The notes under the pieces: generated by a model
The model's input: the letters and a program-made list of their open reading frames with translations, nothing else
Databases searched by the model: none
What the model was told of the DNA's origin: nothing
In this document: positions 17,232 to 25,073 of the stretch, in pieces
Layout of the letters: each line of letters begins with the position of its first letter
Numbering within the stretch: position 1 is the first letter of the stretch
Source: Pseudomonas sp. R5-89-07
GTDB taxonomy: Bacteria > Pseudomonadota > Gammaproteobacteria > Pseudomonadales > Pseudomonadaceae
Length of the DNA stretch: 64,000 nucleotides
Assembly (NCBI RefSeq): GCF_003851685.1
Contig: NZ_CP027727.1
Coordinates: 1,364,001-1,428,000 of the forward strand
Direction of reading: 5' to 3'
Program-made: the position numbers and the translations under genes

Positions 17232-17956
17232 GTGAATCCGACGCGAGTTTGTTGCCGGCCAACAGTTCACCGCTGGAAAAGGCTCTGGACCTGGGTTTCG
17301 GCAAATTGCTTGAGCGAGTCACGCCGCCGTTTCCAGCGCTGATGAACCCATTGCAAACCCCCAGCGAATTTCTGCCTTACCTGGCCGCCGACCGGGGTGT
17401 CAGCGAATGGGATGCCGACGCCAGCGAATCGGAAAAGCGCCTGACCGTGGCCTTGTCCTGGCAGATCCAGCGCCAGGCCGGCACGCCCAAGGCCTTGAGT
17501 TATGCCGTGGAGTCACTGGGCTTCACCCCCAATATCAGCGCCTGGTATCAGCAGCGGCCAATCGGCACACCTTATACCTTCGACGTGCAGGCGATCATTG
17601 GGCGCAGTTGGTCCAGTGGCGATCACAACCGGCTGATCCGTCGCATCAACGCAGCCAAGAGCGAGCGGGACCAGGCCACGATTACCGTCGTGCATGAAAC
17701 CACCCAGGGCCTGCGACTGGCCGGCGCGGCTGATCCTGGGTTGAGCATCGGCGAAGACAGCCCTCCCGGCGCCTTGCCCGAAGTGAAGCTACACGGTGCG
17801 TTCTCCCTCAACAGCGCCGCTCATATCCCCCTGAGCGATGGCGAGCTGCTGCTTGAAGGCGTGCTGCCGGAACTCGGGCTTGGCGCCCGGCTAAACGGTG
17901 CCGGGGTTGCCCGGCACCACACCATTAACGACTACGACCTCAGGGCGCAGCCATGA
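17228..17956 (+). CDS. Tail protein I (baseplate wedge)
   Basis: A 242-residue gpI-family protein that caps the baseplate wedge and connects it with the fibres. The family signature is in the N-terminal half: LLPANSSPLEKALD, the PYLAADRGVSEWD segment near residue 55, and RLTVALSWQIQRQAGTPKAL. The start at ATG 17228 overlaps the J stop; an ORF opening at 17195 is longer but lies inside J. It overlaps the fibre gene by 4 bases. Confidence 0.88.
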   Translation: MSESDASLLPANSSPLEKALDLGFGKLLERVTPPFPALMNPLQTPSEFLPYLAADRGVSEWDADASESEKRLTVALSWQIQRQAGTPKALSYAVESLGFTPNISAWYQQRPIGTPYTFDVQAIIGRSWSSGDHNRLIRRINAAKSERDQATITVVHETTQGLRLAGAADPGLSIGEDSPPGALPEVKLHGAFSLNSAAHIPLSDGELLLEGVLPELGLGARLNGAGVARHHTINDYDLRAQP

Positions 17957-18483
17957 CAGATGACATCACGCGCCTGGTGCGCTTCACCTCCAAGGGTTTG
18001 GATGAAGTGCTGCAGGCAAAGAATCAGGGCCTCAAAGGCGAAATCACCCACATCGGCGCCGGTACCGGCCGCTACAACCCCGACGGCACGGAAGAGGCCT
18101 TGCGCGATGAGCGCCAACGGGTCGCCATTGTGGATTACGAAGACCTGGGCGAACGCCAACTCCGCATGGCCGCGCTGTTCGACGGCGACGATGAGTACGA
18201 GATTGGCGAGTTCGGCTTTTACCTCGCCAGCGGGACCTTGCTGGCGGTGTATTCCGTGGCAGGGAAGTTGCTGACGTATAAAGCGGCGGCGGCTCGGGTA
18301 CTGCAGAAGTTCACGCTGGATATTTCGCCGTTGCCGGTGGATAGCGTGACGGTAATTGTAGGGTCGGAAAACCTGAATATCTTGATAGCTGAAGAGTTGG
18401 CGTCGGTGGCGTCGGCAAATATTGATAATATGGCTCGTCATCTTGATGTGCTGTTTCGCGTCATGAAACTTGAGTCTAAATAG
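17953..18483 (+). CDS. Tail fibre N-terminal (attachment) protein, short
   Basis: A 176-residue protein consisting of the N-terminal phage-tail-collar-fibre domain (DUF3751 type; TSKGLDEVLQAKNQG, THIGAGTGRYNP, GEFGFYLASGTLLAVYS). This domain attaches fibres to the baseplate. In R-type pyocins it continues into a receptor-binding fibre of about 700 residues, but here the frame stops and a separate AT-rich gene follows 84 bases later. Either the fibre works as two polypeptides or the original fibre was truncated and its distal part replaced. Confidence 0.8.
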   Translation: MTDDITRLVRFTSKGLDEVLQAKNQGLKGEITHIGAGTGRYNPDGTEEALRDERQRVAIVDYEDLGERQLRMAALFDGDDEYEIGEFGFYLASGTLLAVYSVAGKLLTYKAAAARVLQKFTLDISPLPVDSVTVIVGSENLNILIAEELASVASANIDNMARHLDVLFRVMKLESK

Positions 18484-18566
18484 GGCTTGGCGTTAATCAA
18501 TAGGTAGCTGTTCTATGGCTTTCTATGACGCCATGTCCACTGGGGATAAACAAGGGAGTAAATATT

Positions 18567-19184
18567 TTGAGCACGGAAACGCAAATTGCAAGTCTTGTCC
18601 AGGCTTCTAATAGTCTGACAAATGCTGTAAATGGTAAAATTGGTTCTATAGATGCACGAATGGATCAGGCGCGCGCAGAGTTTGATCAGTTTCGTTCTCT
18701 CAAAGATGTTGTAGGCGAAGCGGGTGCGCCCGGTACGTTGCTAATGAGCGTCTTCCAAGGCCTTATTTGGGGAACAGGCGCCCCTTATGACGTCGGCGCA
18801 ACGGGCGGGATGGTTGCCACGGACTTGGGGTCCTCGATGAATGTGTACGCGCATTTCAAATTGCCATTCTCAATTAACACCGATGATCAGATGTTTTGGC
18901 TGAATGTTCGTGGCTACAGTTACGGTAGTTCGCTGGTGCTCGATGAAACTTTCGCAGGTTATGTTTATTCGCCTCAGCGAGCAGTGCTTAATCAGTCATG
19001 TTTCGGAAAATTTGACCCTGCTATTTATGCCGACGCTGCTGGTAATGCTGTTTGTAGGATTAAGATCCCTAATGTGTATGTGACTTCGCTACGAATTGAT
19101 ACGATGCAGATCGGCCGCTATCGGTCGATTAAACTTGGGGATATCAAGTCAAAACTTTCTCTTTCTCCGACGGTGGAATTTTAA
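18567..19184 (+). CDS. Candidate receptor-binding distal tail fibre protein
   Basis: A 205-residue protein read from TTG 18567, preceded by AAGGGAG with suitable spacing. Residues 1-45 look like a coiled coil (ETQIASLVQASNSLTNAVNG; ARMDQARAEFDQFR), then comes a beta-rich, Gly/Tyr/Asn-rich domain. Base composition is markedly AT-richer than in the flanking tail genes, a sign of separate transfer. Its position between fibre N-terminal domain and fibre chaperone makes it the likely host-range determinant. I recognise no named family. Confidence 0.65.
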   Translation: MSTETQIASLVQASNSLTNAVNGKIGSIDARMDQARAEFDQFRSLKDVVGEAGAPGTLLMSVFQGLIWGTGAPYDVGATGGMVATDLGSSMNVYAHFKLPFSINTDDQMFWLNVRGYSYGSSLVLDETFAGYVYSPQRAVLNQSCFGKFDPAIYADAAGNAVCRIKIPNVYVTSLRIDTMQIGRYRSIKLGDIKSKLSLSPTVEF

Positions 19185-19445
19185 ATGAGCGACATTTCTA
19201 TGGATGTTTTTCCTTCTCTTGTGGTTAGTAAAGAGGGGTTGGAGCTTTTGGAGTGGTCTTCCATTCGAGTTCGTCGTGATCGACTGTTGCGCGACACCGA
19301 TCACACCCAAGTTCAAGACAGCCCCCTAACTGACGTCCAGCGTGCTGAGGCCGCTACATATCGAAAATTGTTGCGAAACGTCCCGCAAGATGTAGGAGAT
19401 CCCTTCACCGTTGTATGGCCAGACAAGCCAAGTTTTCTCAAATAA
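19185..19445 (+). CDS. Tail fibre assembly chaperone-like protein
   Basis: An 86-residue protein starting one base after the fibre stop. It carries the C-terminal pattern of phage fibre chaperones: VRRDRLLRDTDHTQVQDSPL, TYRKLLRNVPQ and a final VVWPDKPSF. Such proteins assist folding of the cognate fibre and are exchanged together with it; the AT-rich first third of the gene fits that. Length corresponds to the short Tfa-like/DUF4376-like chaperones. Confidence 0.75.
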   Translation: MSDISMDVFPSLVVSKEGLELLEWSSIRVRRDRLLRDTDHTQVQDSPLTDVQRAEAATYRKLLRNVPQDVGDPFTVVWPDKPSFLK

Positions 19446-19450
19446 AGATG

Positions 19451-19470
19451 ACCGCGAAAGCGGTTTTTTT
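19451..19470 (+). terminator. Terminator after the fibre-chaperone module
   Basis: ACCGC-GAAA-GCGGT followed by eight T. A second GC-rich hairpin (AAGCCCC/GGGGCTT, about 19482-19506) follows. They divide baseplate/fibre genes from sheath/tube genes. Confidence 0.8.
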
Positions 19471-19532
19471 TCGCCCCCCCAAAGCCCCTCCCCGCAGGGG
19501 CTTTGGCGTTTCTCACCCGGAGAATCCTACCC

Positions 19533-19706
19533 ATGCCCACCCGCCAAACCTACACCGTCCTTATCCCTTTCCCCATCGGTAACGGCCATTGGTCTACCGC
19601 TGGCGAGGAGCTGGAACTGCTGGACGTCGAAGCATCCGCGCTGCGCATCGCTGGCCGTCTGGAACTGACCAGCGTCCTCAACTCCACCCCCAAGAAGGCT
19701 GACTAA
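19533..19706 (+). CDS. Small pre-sheath protein (57 aa)
   Basis: A 57-residue protein, MPTRQTYTVLIPFPIGNGHW..., ending in KKAD two bases before the sheath gene. GGAGAATCC upstream can serve as ribosome-binding site. A small gene just before the sheath is common in Mu-like and SfV-like tail clusters (the DUF2635 position), but I cannot match the sequence to that family. Expression is probably coupled to the sheath gene. Function unknown. Confidence 0.6.
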   Translation: MPTRQTYTVLIPFPIGNGHWSTAGEELELLDVEASALRIAGRLELTSVLNSTPKKAD

Positions 19707-19708
19707 TC

Positions 19709-20875
19709 ATGGCTGAGGTTTTGAACTTCGAGCACAACGGCATCACTGTGAATGCCACCGAATCTCCCGAGGCCATGGGTGGCCTGGGCGATAACGTCAT
19801 TGGCCTGGTGGGTACCGCCCCCAACGCCCATGCCTCTATCCCCAAAAACGCCCCGTTCCGCATCAACAGTTTCACCACGCAGGCGTTGCTGGACCCTACC
19901 GGTACCGAGTCGGGCACGCTGTTTCAGGCGGTGTACCAGATCCTCAAAGTGGTGAAGGTGCCGGTCTATGTGGTTATCGTCGAAGAAGGCGCCACCCCGG
20001 CTGACACGGTCAACAACGTGATCGGCGGCAACGACCCCGTCACCGGTCGCAAACTTGGCCTGGCGGCCCTGAGCAGCGTACCTGAAGACCTGACCATCAT
20101 CGGCGCCCCAGGCTTCACCGGCACCAAGGCCGTGGCCGGCGAGTTCGCCGCCTTCGGCAAGCGCATCAAGGCCCGTGTGGTGCTGGATGGCAAGGACGCT
20201 TCGGTCGCTGATCAAGTGACGTACAGCGGCGAACTGGGCGGTGCCGACCTCGGCTTCGACCGTTGCCTGCTGGTGCACAACATGCCGTCGGTGTACTCCA
20301 AGGCGGCGAAAAAGAATGTGTTCCTGTCGCCGTCTTCGTTGGCCATCGCCGCGCTTGCCAAGGTCAAGCAATGGGAAAGCCCAGGTAATCAGGTGACCTT
20401 CGCCGAAGACGTTTCCCGCGTCGTCGAGTACAACATCCTCGACACTTCCACCGAAGGCGACCTGCTCAACCGTTACGGCGTGAGCTACTACGCGCGCACG
20501 GTTCTCGGCGGTTTCTCGCTGCTGGGCAACCGCTCCATCACCGGCAAGTTCATCAGCTACGTCGGCCTGGAAGACGCCATCAGCCGCAAGCTGGTCAAGG
20601 CCGGCCAGAAGGCCATGGCCAAGAACCTCACCAAGTCCTTCATGGACCAGGAGGTCAAGCGCATCAACGACTGGCTGCAAACCCTGATCGCCGACGAAAC
20701 CATCCCTGGCGGCAGCGTGTACCTGCACCCGGAGTTGAACAGCGTCGAGAAGTACAAGAACGGCACCTGGTTCATCGTCATCGACTACGGCCGCTACGCG
20801 CCGAACGAACACATGGTTTATCAACTCAACGCCCGCGATGAAATCATCGAGCAGTTCCTGGAGGACGTTCTCTAA
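19709..20875 (+). CDS. Contractile tail sheath protein
   Basis: A 388-residue P2 gpFI-family sheath subunit. The N terminus FEHNGITVNATESPEAMGGL and the conserved GDNVIGLVGTAPNAH segment introduce the family fold. The C-terminal portion (YVGLEDAISRKLVKAGQKAM; QTLIADETIPGGSVYLHPE; IDYGRYAPNEHMVYQLNARD) is the donor-strand region that links neighbouring subunits. Contraction of the sheath drives the tube through the target envelope. The length equals that of R-pyocin sheaths (about 386). The stop overlaps the tube start. Confidence 0.95.
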   Translation: MAEVLNFEHNGITVNATESPEAMGGLGDNVIGLVGTAPNAHASIPKNAPFRINSFTTQALLDPTGTESGTLFQAVYQILKVVKVPVYVVIVEEGATPADTVNNVIGGNDPVTGRKLGLAALSSVPEDLTIIGAPGFTGTKAVAGEFAAFGKRIKARVVLDGKDASVADQVTYSGELGGADLGFDRCLLVHNMPSVYSKAAKKNVFLSPSSLAIAALAKVKQWESPGNQVTFAEDVSRVVEYNILDTSTEGDLLNRYGVSYYARTVLGGFSLLGNRSITGKFISYVGLEDAISRKLVKAGQKAMAKNLTKSFMDQEVKRINDWLQTLIADETIPGGSVYLHPELNSVEKYKNGTWFIVIDYGRYAPNEHMVYQLNARDEIIEQFLEDVL

Positions 20876-21381
20876 TGTTTACCAACCGAGTCAGACAGGC
20901 CATTGCGGCCACCCTTCAAGGCCTGCCGTTGTCGGCCACGGTCGATTCCTTTACGCCGCCGAAGATCGAGTTCGAAATGGACGCGATGACCGGCGGGCGC
21001 TTTATCGCCGAGGAGGTGGCCAAAAGCGCCAAGGTGCTGGGCGCAACCCTGGTGCTGCAAGGAGTTGGCGCACAAGTGTTGTTGGCGCTTGGCGTCACGC
21101 AGGGTGATGACATCCTGTTGAACGTGCGAGAAGCCGGTCAGGACCAGGATGGCAAGACCTACTTCACCTACCACACCGTGGGCGGCAAGTTGAAGTCACT
21201 GACCGAAACTGCGCTGACGATGAATGCCAAGCCCGTCACCACCCTGGAACTGTCCTGCCGCACCTATAACCGCCTGGAAAACGGTATTCCGGTGATCGAC
21301 ATCGACGTGCGCACCCAGAAGTTCGTGCTCAACGGTGTCGACATCCTCGGCGATGCCCGCCGCGCGGTGCTGATGCCTTAA
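20875..21381 (+). CDS. Tail tube protein
   Basis: A 168-residue P2 gpFII-family tube subunit, the standard length. The fold markers are the N-terminal ATLQGLPLSATVDSFTPPKI, FEMDAMTGGRFIAEEVAK and the C-terminal beta segment FVLNGVDILGDARRAVL. Hexamers stack to form the hollow inner tube that depolarises the target membrane. It overlaps the sheath gene by one base. Confidence 0.93.
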   Translation: MFTNRVRQAIAATLQGLPLSATVDSFTPPKIEFEMDAMTGGRFIAEEVAKSAKVLGATLVLQGVGAQVLLALGVTQGDDILLNVREAGQDQDGKTYFTYHTVGGKLKSLTETALTMNAKPVTTLELSCRTYNRLENGIPVIDIDVRTQKFVLNGVDILGDARRAVLMP

Positions 21382-21412
21382 CGGCTACCGCAGCCCAAAG
21401 CGGGCACGGTCA

Positions 21413-21441
21413 ATGTAGGAGCCGGGCTTGCCCGCGATGCA
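21413..21441 (+). repeat. REP-like element inside the tailocin
   Basis: TGTAGGAGCCGGGCTTGCCC followed by GCGATG is a Pseudomonas REP-type half element. It lies in the 165-base gap between tube and tail chaperone genes, the only sizeable gap within the structural block after the fibre. Confidence 0.65.
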
Positions 21442-21546
21442 GGCGACGCAGTTTGCCTGCAGTACCCAGGCGATACCCGCTCCCACATTCACTGCGCCCA
21501 CCTCGGCCCGTTGATGCGTTTCAATAGATAAACAAGGAATTGCCCC

Positions 21547-22128
21547 ATGGCCTGGAAGCCTGCGCTACATACCCTGCTGTCCCCGATCACCGCCGACACC
21601 GGTGCCGTGATCGAGCAGATTCAACTCAAGCCGTTGTTCTACGCGCCACAGAAAGAAGCCCTGGCACGCGCCGGTGACGACGAGGATGACCAGTTCTTCG
21701 AACTGGCGAAACTCGCCACCGGCCTGTCGGAAAAAGAACTGGACCAACTCAAGCGTCCGGACTACGTAAGCATTGCGCAATACGTACACGAGATGTCGAC
21801 CCAGCCTGCATCGTTCTTTCTCGATCAAGCTGCTGTGCCGCGCGAATCGTTGACGGCCGAGCAGGTCGCGCTGCTGCTTCCCCTTCAAGCGAGCGGTCGC
21901 ACCCTTACTCACATCGCCCTGGAAATGCCTGCGCTGCGCGCCACCAAAGTGATGAAAAAACTGCCCACCAACAAAGAGCGTGCCGAGTTCATCACCGCTC
22001 ATTGCGCCGGCCTGATGATTCCTGACCTCGCCGGCCTGACCGTGCCCGACTGGACCGAACTGCAGGGGCTCATCGACGATTTTTTAAACAAACCGGCGGA
22101 CTTCTTTCGGAGCGCGACATCGAAGTGA
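21547..22128 (+). CDS. Tail assembly chaperone (gpE/gp41-like), 0-frame product
   Basis: A 193-residue protein between tube and tape measure genes, the place of lambda G, P2 E and Mu gp41. It is mainly helical, with FFELAKLATGLSEKELDQLKRPDY near residue 60. Such proteins wrap the tape measure protein during tail assembly, and a fraction is made as a -1 frameshift fusion. The slippery site at 22083-22089 lies in the final codons, and the -1 frame continues to 22250. Confidence 0.85.
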   Translation: MAWKPALHTLLSPITADTGAVIEQIQLKPLFYAPQKEALARAGDDEDDQFFELAKLATGLSEKELDQLKRPDYVSIAQYVHEMSTQPASFFLDQAAVPRESLTAEQVALLLPLQASGRTLTHIALEMPALRATKVMKKLPTNKERAEFITAHCAGLMIPDLAGLTVPDWTELQGLIDDFLNKPADFFRSATSK

Positions 22129-22250
22129 TCCTCGATGTAGTGCCGCTGGTTTACTCGGTAAACGAAGCGGAAATTCTCGATTGGGACGCCGGCAAAGCCT
22201 TGCGCCGCTACGACATCGCGATCAGTCGCCTTGGCGTCAAACAGGAGTAG
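22083..22250 (+). other. -1 programmed frameshift and extension of the tail chaperone
   Basis: In the chaperone frame the codons read TTT TTA AAC, so positions 22083-22089 form the canonical heptamer T TTA AAC preceded by further T. A shift of -1 gives codons from CAA at 22089 onward, an open frame of 53 residues (QTGGLLSERDIEVILDVVPL..., ending GVKQE) to the stop at 22248-22250, six bases before the tape measure ATG. The fusion would have about 234 residues. This extension has no start codon or ribosome-binding site of its own. Conservation of such shifts in tail chaperones is established. Confidence 0.85.
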
Positions 22251-22256
22251 AGCGGG

Positions 22257-24476
22257 ATGGCAGACAGTAATCACGCGGCTGAGTCAGCCATCGTCAAGGA
22301 CGACCCGCTGACTCTGGGCCCACTGGAAAAAAGTGGTGCGCAGGCCAGCCTCAAACCTATCGCACAAACGCTGTCGAGTTCGTCCGAGGCTGTGCCGGGC
22401 AGTACTGGCAACCTGGCGTTGGCATTGGCCGATGCCAGCCTGGAGATCAACCTCTTGGCCACCGGCCAGGCGCGGCTGGTGGACACGCTCGAGCTGTTCA
22501 ACGCCTCGTTGCTCAAACTGATGGACGCTCGGCAAATCGACGCCGCCGATGCGGCGGGGGCGAGCGATACACCGGCCCATAAGGCGGCTGATACGGGCAC
22601 ACCGTCGCAGGCACTGGACGCCGCGATGACCGACCTGGACCAGCTGTTGCAGTTCGCCGCGCGCGAGCGCAAGACGATGCGCGAAGCCAACCTTGCCATG
22701 GCATCCGAGCCGATGGTGGCGGCCAGTGGCGCGAGCGCCGTTGACCTTGCGAAGGTCGAGTATGTGGCCGCCAAGTCGGGTATCGGCAGCGACCGGGTTG
22801 ACGCGGCTGGCAATATTGACAAGGCCGGGCGCCAGGCAGACTTGCAACAGTTCGCCCGCGACGCCGCAATAATGGCGACGGCCTTCAAGATTGATATCAA
22901 GAATGCCGGCGAACTCATGGGGGGCTGGCGCGAGTCGATGCACCTCGACCGTGCACAAACCCTGGATTTGGCCGACGCCACAAACGTGTTGGGCAATGTG
23001 GTCACGCTCAAGGCCGAGTCGGCGGATATCGCGGCGATCGTACAACACCAGGGCGCTGCCGCGACGCAGGCGGGCATGAGCCCCGCGCAGGCGGCGGCGC
23101 TGTCGGCGGCGTTGCTGAGCGCGGGTAACAGCAAAGGCGCTGCAGGCCTCGGCCTGGAAAAAATCAGTACCGCCCTGGCTAAAGGCGACAGCGCCTCCCC
23201 TGGGCAGCGCAGTGCCTGGGCAGCGCTCAAACTTGATCCCGAAGCCTTGGCTGTCGGGATGAAACACGATGCTGCGCAGACCCTGGTGACCGTGCTGCAA
23301 GCGCTCAAGTCGCAACCGGCGCAAAGGCAGGCGGCGCTGGCGACGCAACTGTTCGACGGTAACCAAACGATTCTGAGCCTGGTACCGACCATCGACCGCG
23401 TGAAGCAGGCTTTTTCGCTGGTGGCCGAACCCTCCAGCTACGCCACCTCGGCGCTGGGGGATCAGAGCTCTGTTGCCCGCCTGGCAGCGGTTCGCGCCGA
23501 TTCCACCCAGGCACGCCGGCAGGCTTACGAGGCCAGCACGACTCGCCTGGACACCGCCACCGACGCCGCCTTGGCGCCCCTTGTGGATACCTCGCTGACG
23601 GCGATGACCGGTTTGGTCAATGCTGTGAGCTGGTTGGCCGAAGCCCTGCCTCAGGCCACCGCCGCGGTCACGTTGGCAGGTGCTGCGCTGGGGCCTTTGA
23701 TTGCCGGCGTGTTCGACGCCGTGAAAGACAAGGTATTTGAAAAGGTCGCGGGGAAAATTTTTGGCGAGGGTGCTGCCGGCGGCAACTCGCCCACCCGCCC
23801 GCAGCCCTCTGCGGGTAACGACGCACCTACAGGCAAGCGCACGCAGGATTCGGCGCCCCAGAGCCCGGGTAAAGCGGGGCGGGTCAGCAAAATTACCAGA
23901 CGGGTTTCGTCGGGGTTGTTGCTGGCAAACGCCGCAGTCGACGTCGTCCAAGGCGCGCGGTCGGGGAATCTGAGCGAAGCGGTTGGCACTAGCGTGGGCT
24001 CGATAGGCGGCGGCGTCGCCGGTGGTTTTGCCGGTGAATTCGCCGGCATGGCGCTGGGCCGAGCGGTGGGTACGCTAGCGGGGGCGGTGATCGGTTCGGT
24101 GGTACCGGGTGCCGGCACCGTGCTGGGTGGTGTGATGGGCGGCGTTGCCGGTGGTGCCATCGGCAAGGTGGTTGGCGGTGCCGTGGGGACGTTCGTCGGC
24201 AGCGACGTGGGCGCCTGGCTGGCTGAAAAAGTCATGGGCTCCGAGGATCGCTTGCCGCCTCCGTCGCAGGTCAGCGACACCCTCACCAACCCTCAAGCCG
24301 ATAACCGCCAAATCAACTTCGCTCCGCAAATCACTATCAACGCGCCGGAACAAGCCAGCTATGAACAATTGGCGACGCTCGTGGTGCAACAGATCGAAGC
24401 GCAATTTACGCCGCTGTCGATGGATAACCTGCTGGCGACGCGACGTGGTTCGGCACTCACCGATGGAGCTGTGTGA
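22257..24476 (+). CDS. Tail tape measure protein
   Basis: A 739-residue protein that sets tail length, short in keeping with an R-type particle. The first 450 residues are Ala-rich and helical (DLDQLLQFAARERKTMREAN; AALSAALLSAGNS). Hydrophobic stretches at about 480-500 and a glycine-zipper region at about 575-660 (GTSVGSIGGGVAGGFAGEFA and on) could insert in the target membrane. The C terminus contains the INFAPQITINAP segment common to these proteins. Its stop overlaps the start of the U gene. Confidence 0.9.
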   Translation: MADSNHAAESAIVKDDPLTLGPLEKSGAQASLKPIAQTLSSSSEAVPGSTGNLALALADASLEINLLATGQARLVDTLELFNASLLKLMDARQIDAADAAGASDTPAHKAADTGTPSQALDAAMTDLDQLLQFAARERKTMREANLAMASEPMVAASGASAVDLAKVEYVAAKSGIGSDRVDAAGNIDKAGRQADLQQFARDAAIMATAFKIDIKNAGELMGGWRESMHLDRAQTLDLADATNVLGNVVTLKAESADIAAIVQHQGAAATQAGMSPAQAAALSAALLSAGNSKGAAGLGLEKISTALAKGDSASPGQRSAWAALKLDPEALAVGMKHDAAQTLVTVLQALKSQPAQRQAALATQLFDGNQTILSLVPTIDRVKQAFSLVAEPSSYATSALGDQSSVARLAAVRADSTQARRQAYEASTTRLDTATDAALAPLVDTSLTAMTGLVNAVSWLAEALPQATAAVTLAGAALGPLIAGVFDAVKDKVFEKVAGKIFGEGAAGGNSPTRPQPSAGNDAPTGKRTQDSAPQSPGKAGRVSKITRRVSSGLLLANAAVDVVQGARSGNLSEAVGTSVGSIGGGVAGGFAGEFAGMALGRAVGTLAGAVIGSVVPGAGTVLGGVMGGVAGGAIGKVVGGAVGTFVGSDVGAWLAEKVMGSEDRLPPPSQVSDTLTNPQADNRQINFAPQITINAPEQASYEQLATLVVQQIEAQFTPLSMDNLLATRRGSALTDGAV

Positions 24477-24859
24477 TGCGACAACAGATGGTGCTGGGTA
24501 CTTTTATTTTCGGGCTGTCACGCGGGTTCGCCTACGACACCCTTGATCGTGGAAGCACGGGTGGCTGGGTCAGCCTGGACATCATTGCCGGCAAGCCCAA
24601 GTCCAGCCAAGTGGGGCAGGGCCTCGAAACCTTGACCCTGGGCGGCAAGGCGGTGCGTGCCAAGGGCATGCAGCGCCTGGATGAGTTGCGTGCCCTGCAA
24701 GATCTGCGGGCACCGTTGCCGCTGGTGGACGGCTTGGGACGTAACTGGGGATTGTGGACGATCAAGTCGGTCAACGAAAAACAAGCCGGCGTGATCGACG
24801 ACGGTACCGCAATGGCGATCGGTTGGTCGCTGGTATTGGAGGAGTTCGTCAATGCGTAG
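24476..24859 (+). CDS. Tail protein U
   Basis: A 127-residue P2 gpU-family protein: FIFGLSRGFAYDTLDRG near the N terminus and the WTIKSVNEKQAGVIDDG segment near the C terminus are family features. gpU acts as tail terminator or tube-completion protein. ATG 24476 overlaps the stop of the tape measure gene; a GTG three bases earlier is possible. It overlaps X by 8 bases. Confidence 0.85.
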   Translation: MRQQMVLGTFIFGLSRGFAYDTLDRGSTGGWVSLDIIAGKPKSSQVGQGLETLTLGGKAVRAKGMQRLDELRALQDLRAPLPLVDGLGRNWGLWTIKSVNEKQAGVIDDGTAMAIGWSLVLEEFVNA

Positions 24860-25064
24860 GGTCCGAAGTATTGCTGGCGACTCGGTGAACCTGCTGCTCT
24901 ATCGAGAGCTGGGGCGTTGTGATGATGCCGCGGAGGAAGCGCTGTGGCGCTTGAATCCGGAACTGGCGGAAAAAGGCGCGGTATTGCCCGCAGGCGTCAG
25001 CGTGCTGGTGCCTGAACTGGCGGCGCAGCCGGTCGCGAACCGGCCGGTTTCAGCCTGGGATTAA
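24852..25064 (+). CDS. Tail protein X (LysM-like)
   Basis: A 70-residue gpX-family protein resembling a LysM module: GDSVNLLLYRELGRCDDAAE, ALWRLNPELAEKGAVLPAGV. The P2 X gene lies in the same place, between U and D. It probably contributes to the baseplate hub and holds the spike. It overlaps U and is followed by D after 9 bases. Confidence 0.88.
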   Translation: MRRVRSIAGDSVNLLLYRELGRCDDAAEEALWRLNPELAEKGAVLPAGVSVLVPELAAQPVANRPVSAWD

Positions 25065-25073
25065 GGAGCGATC

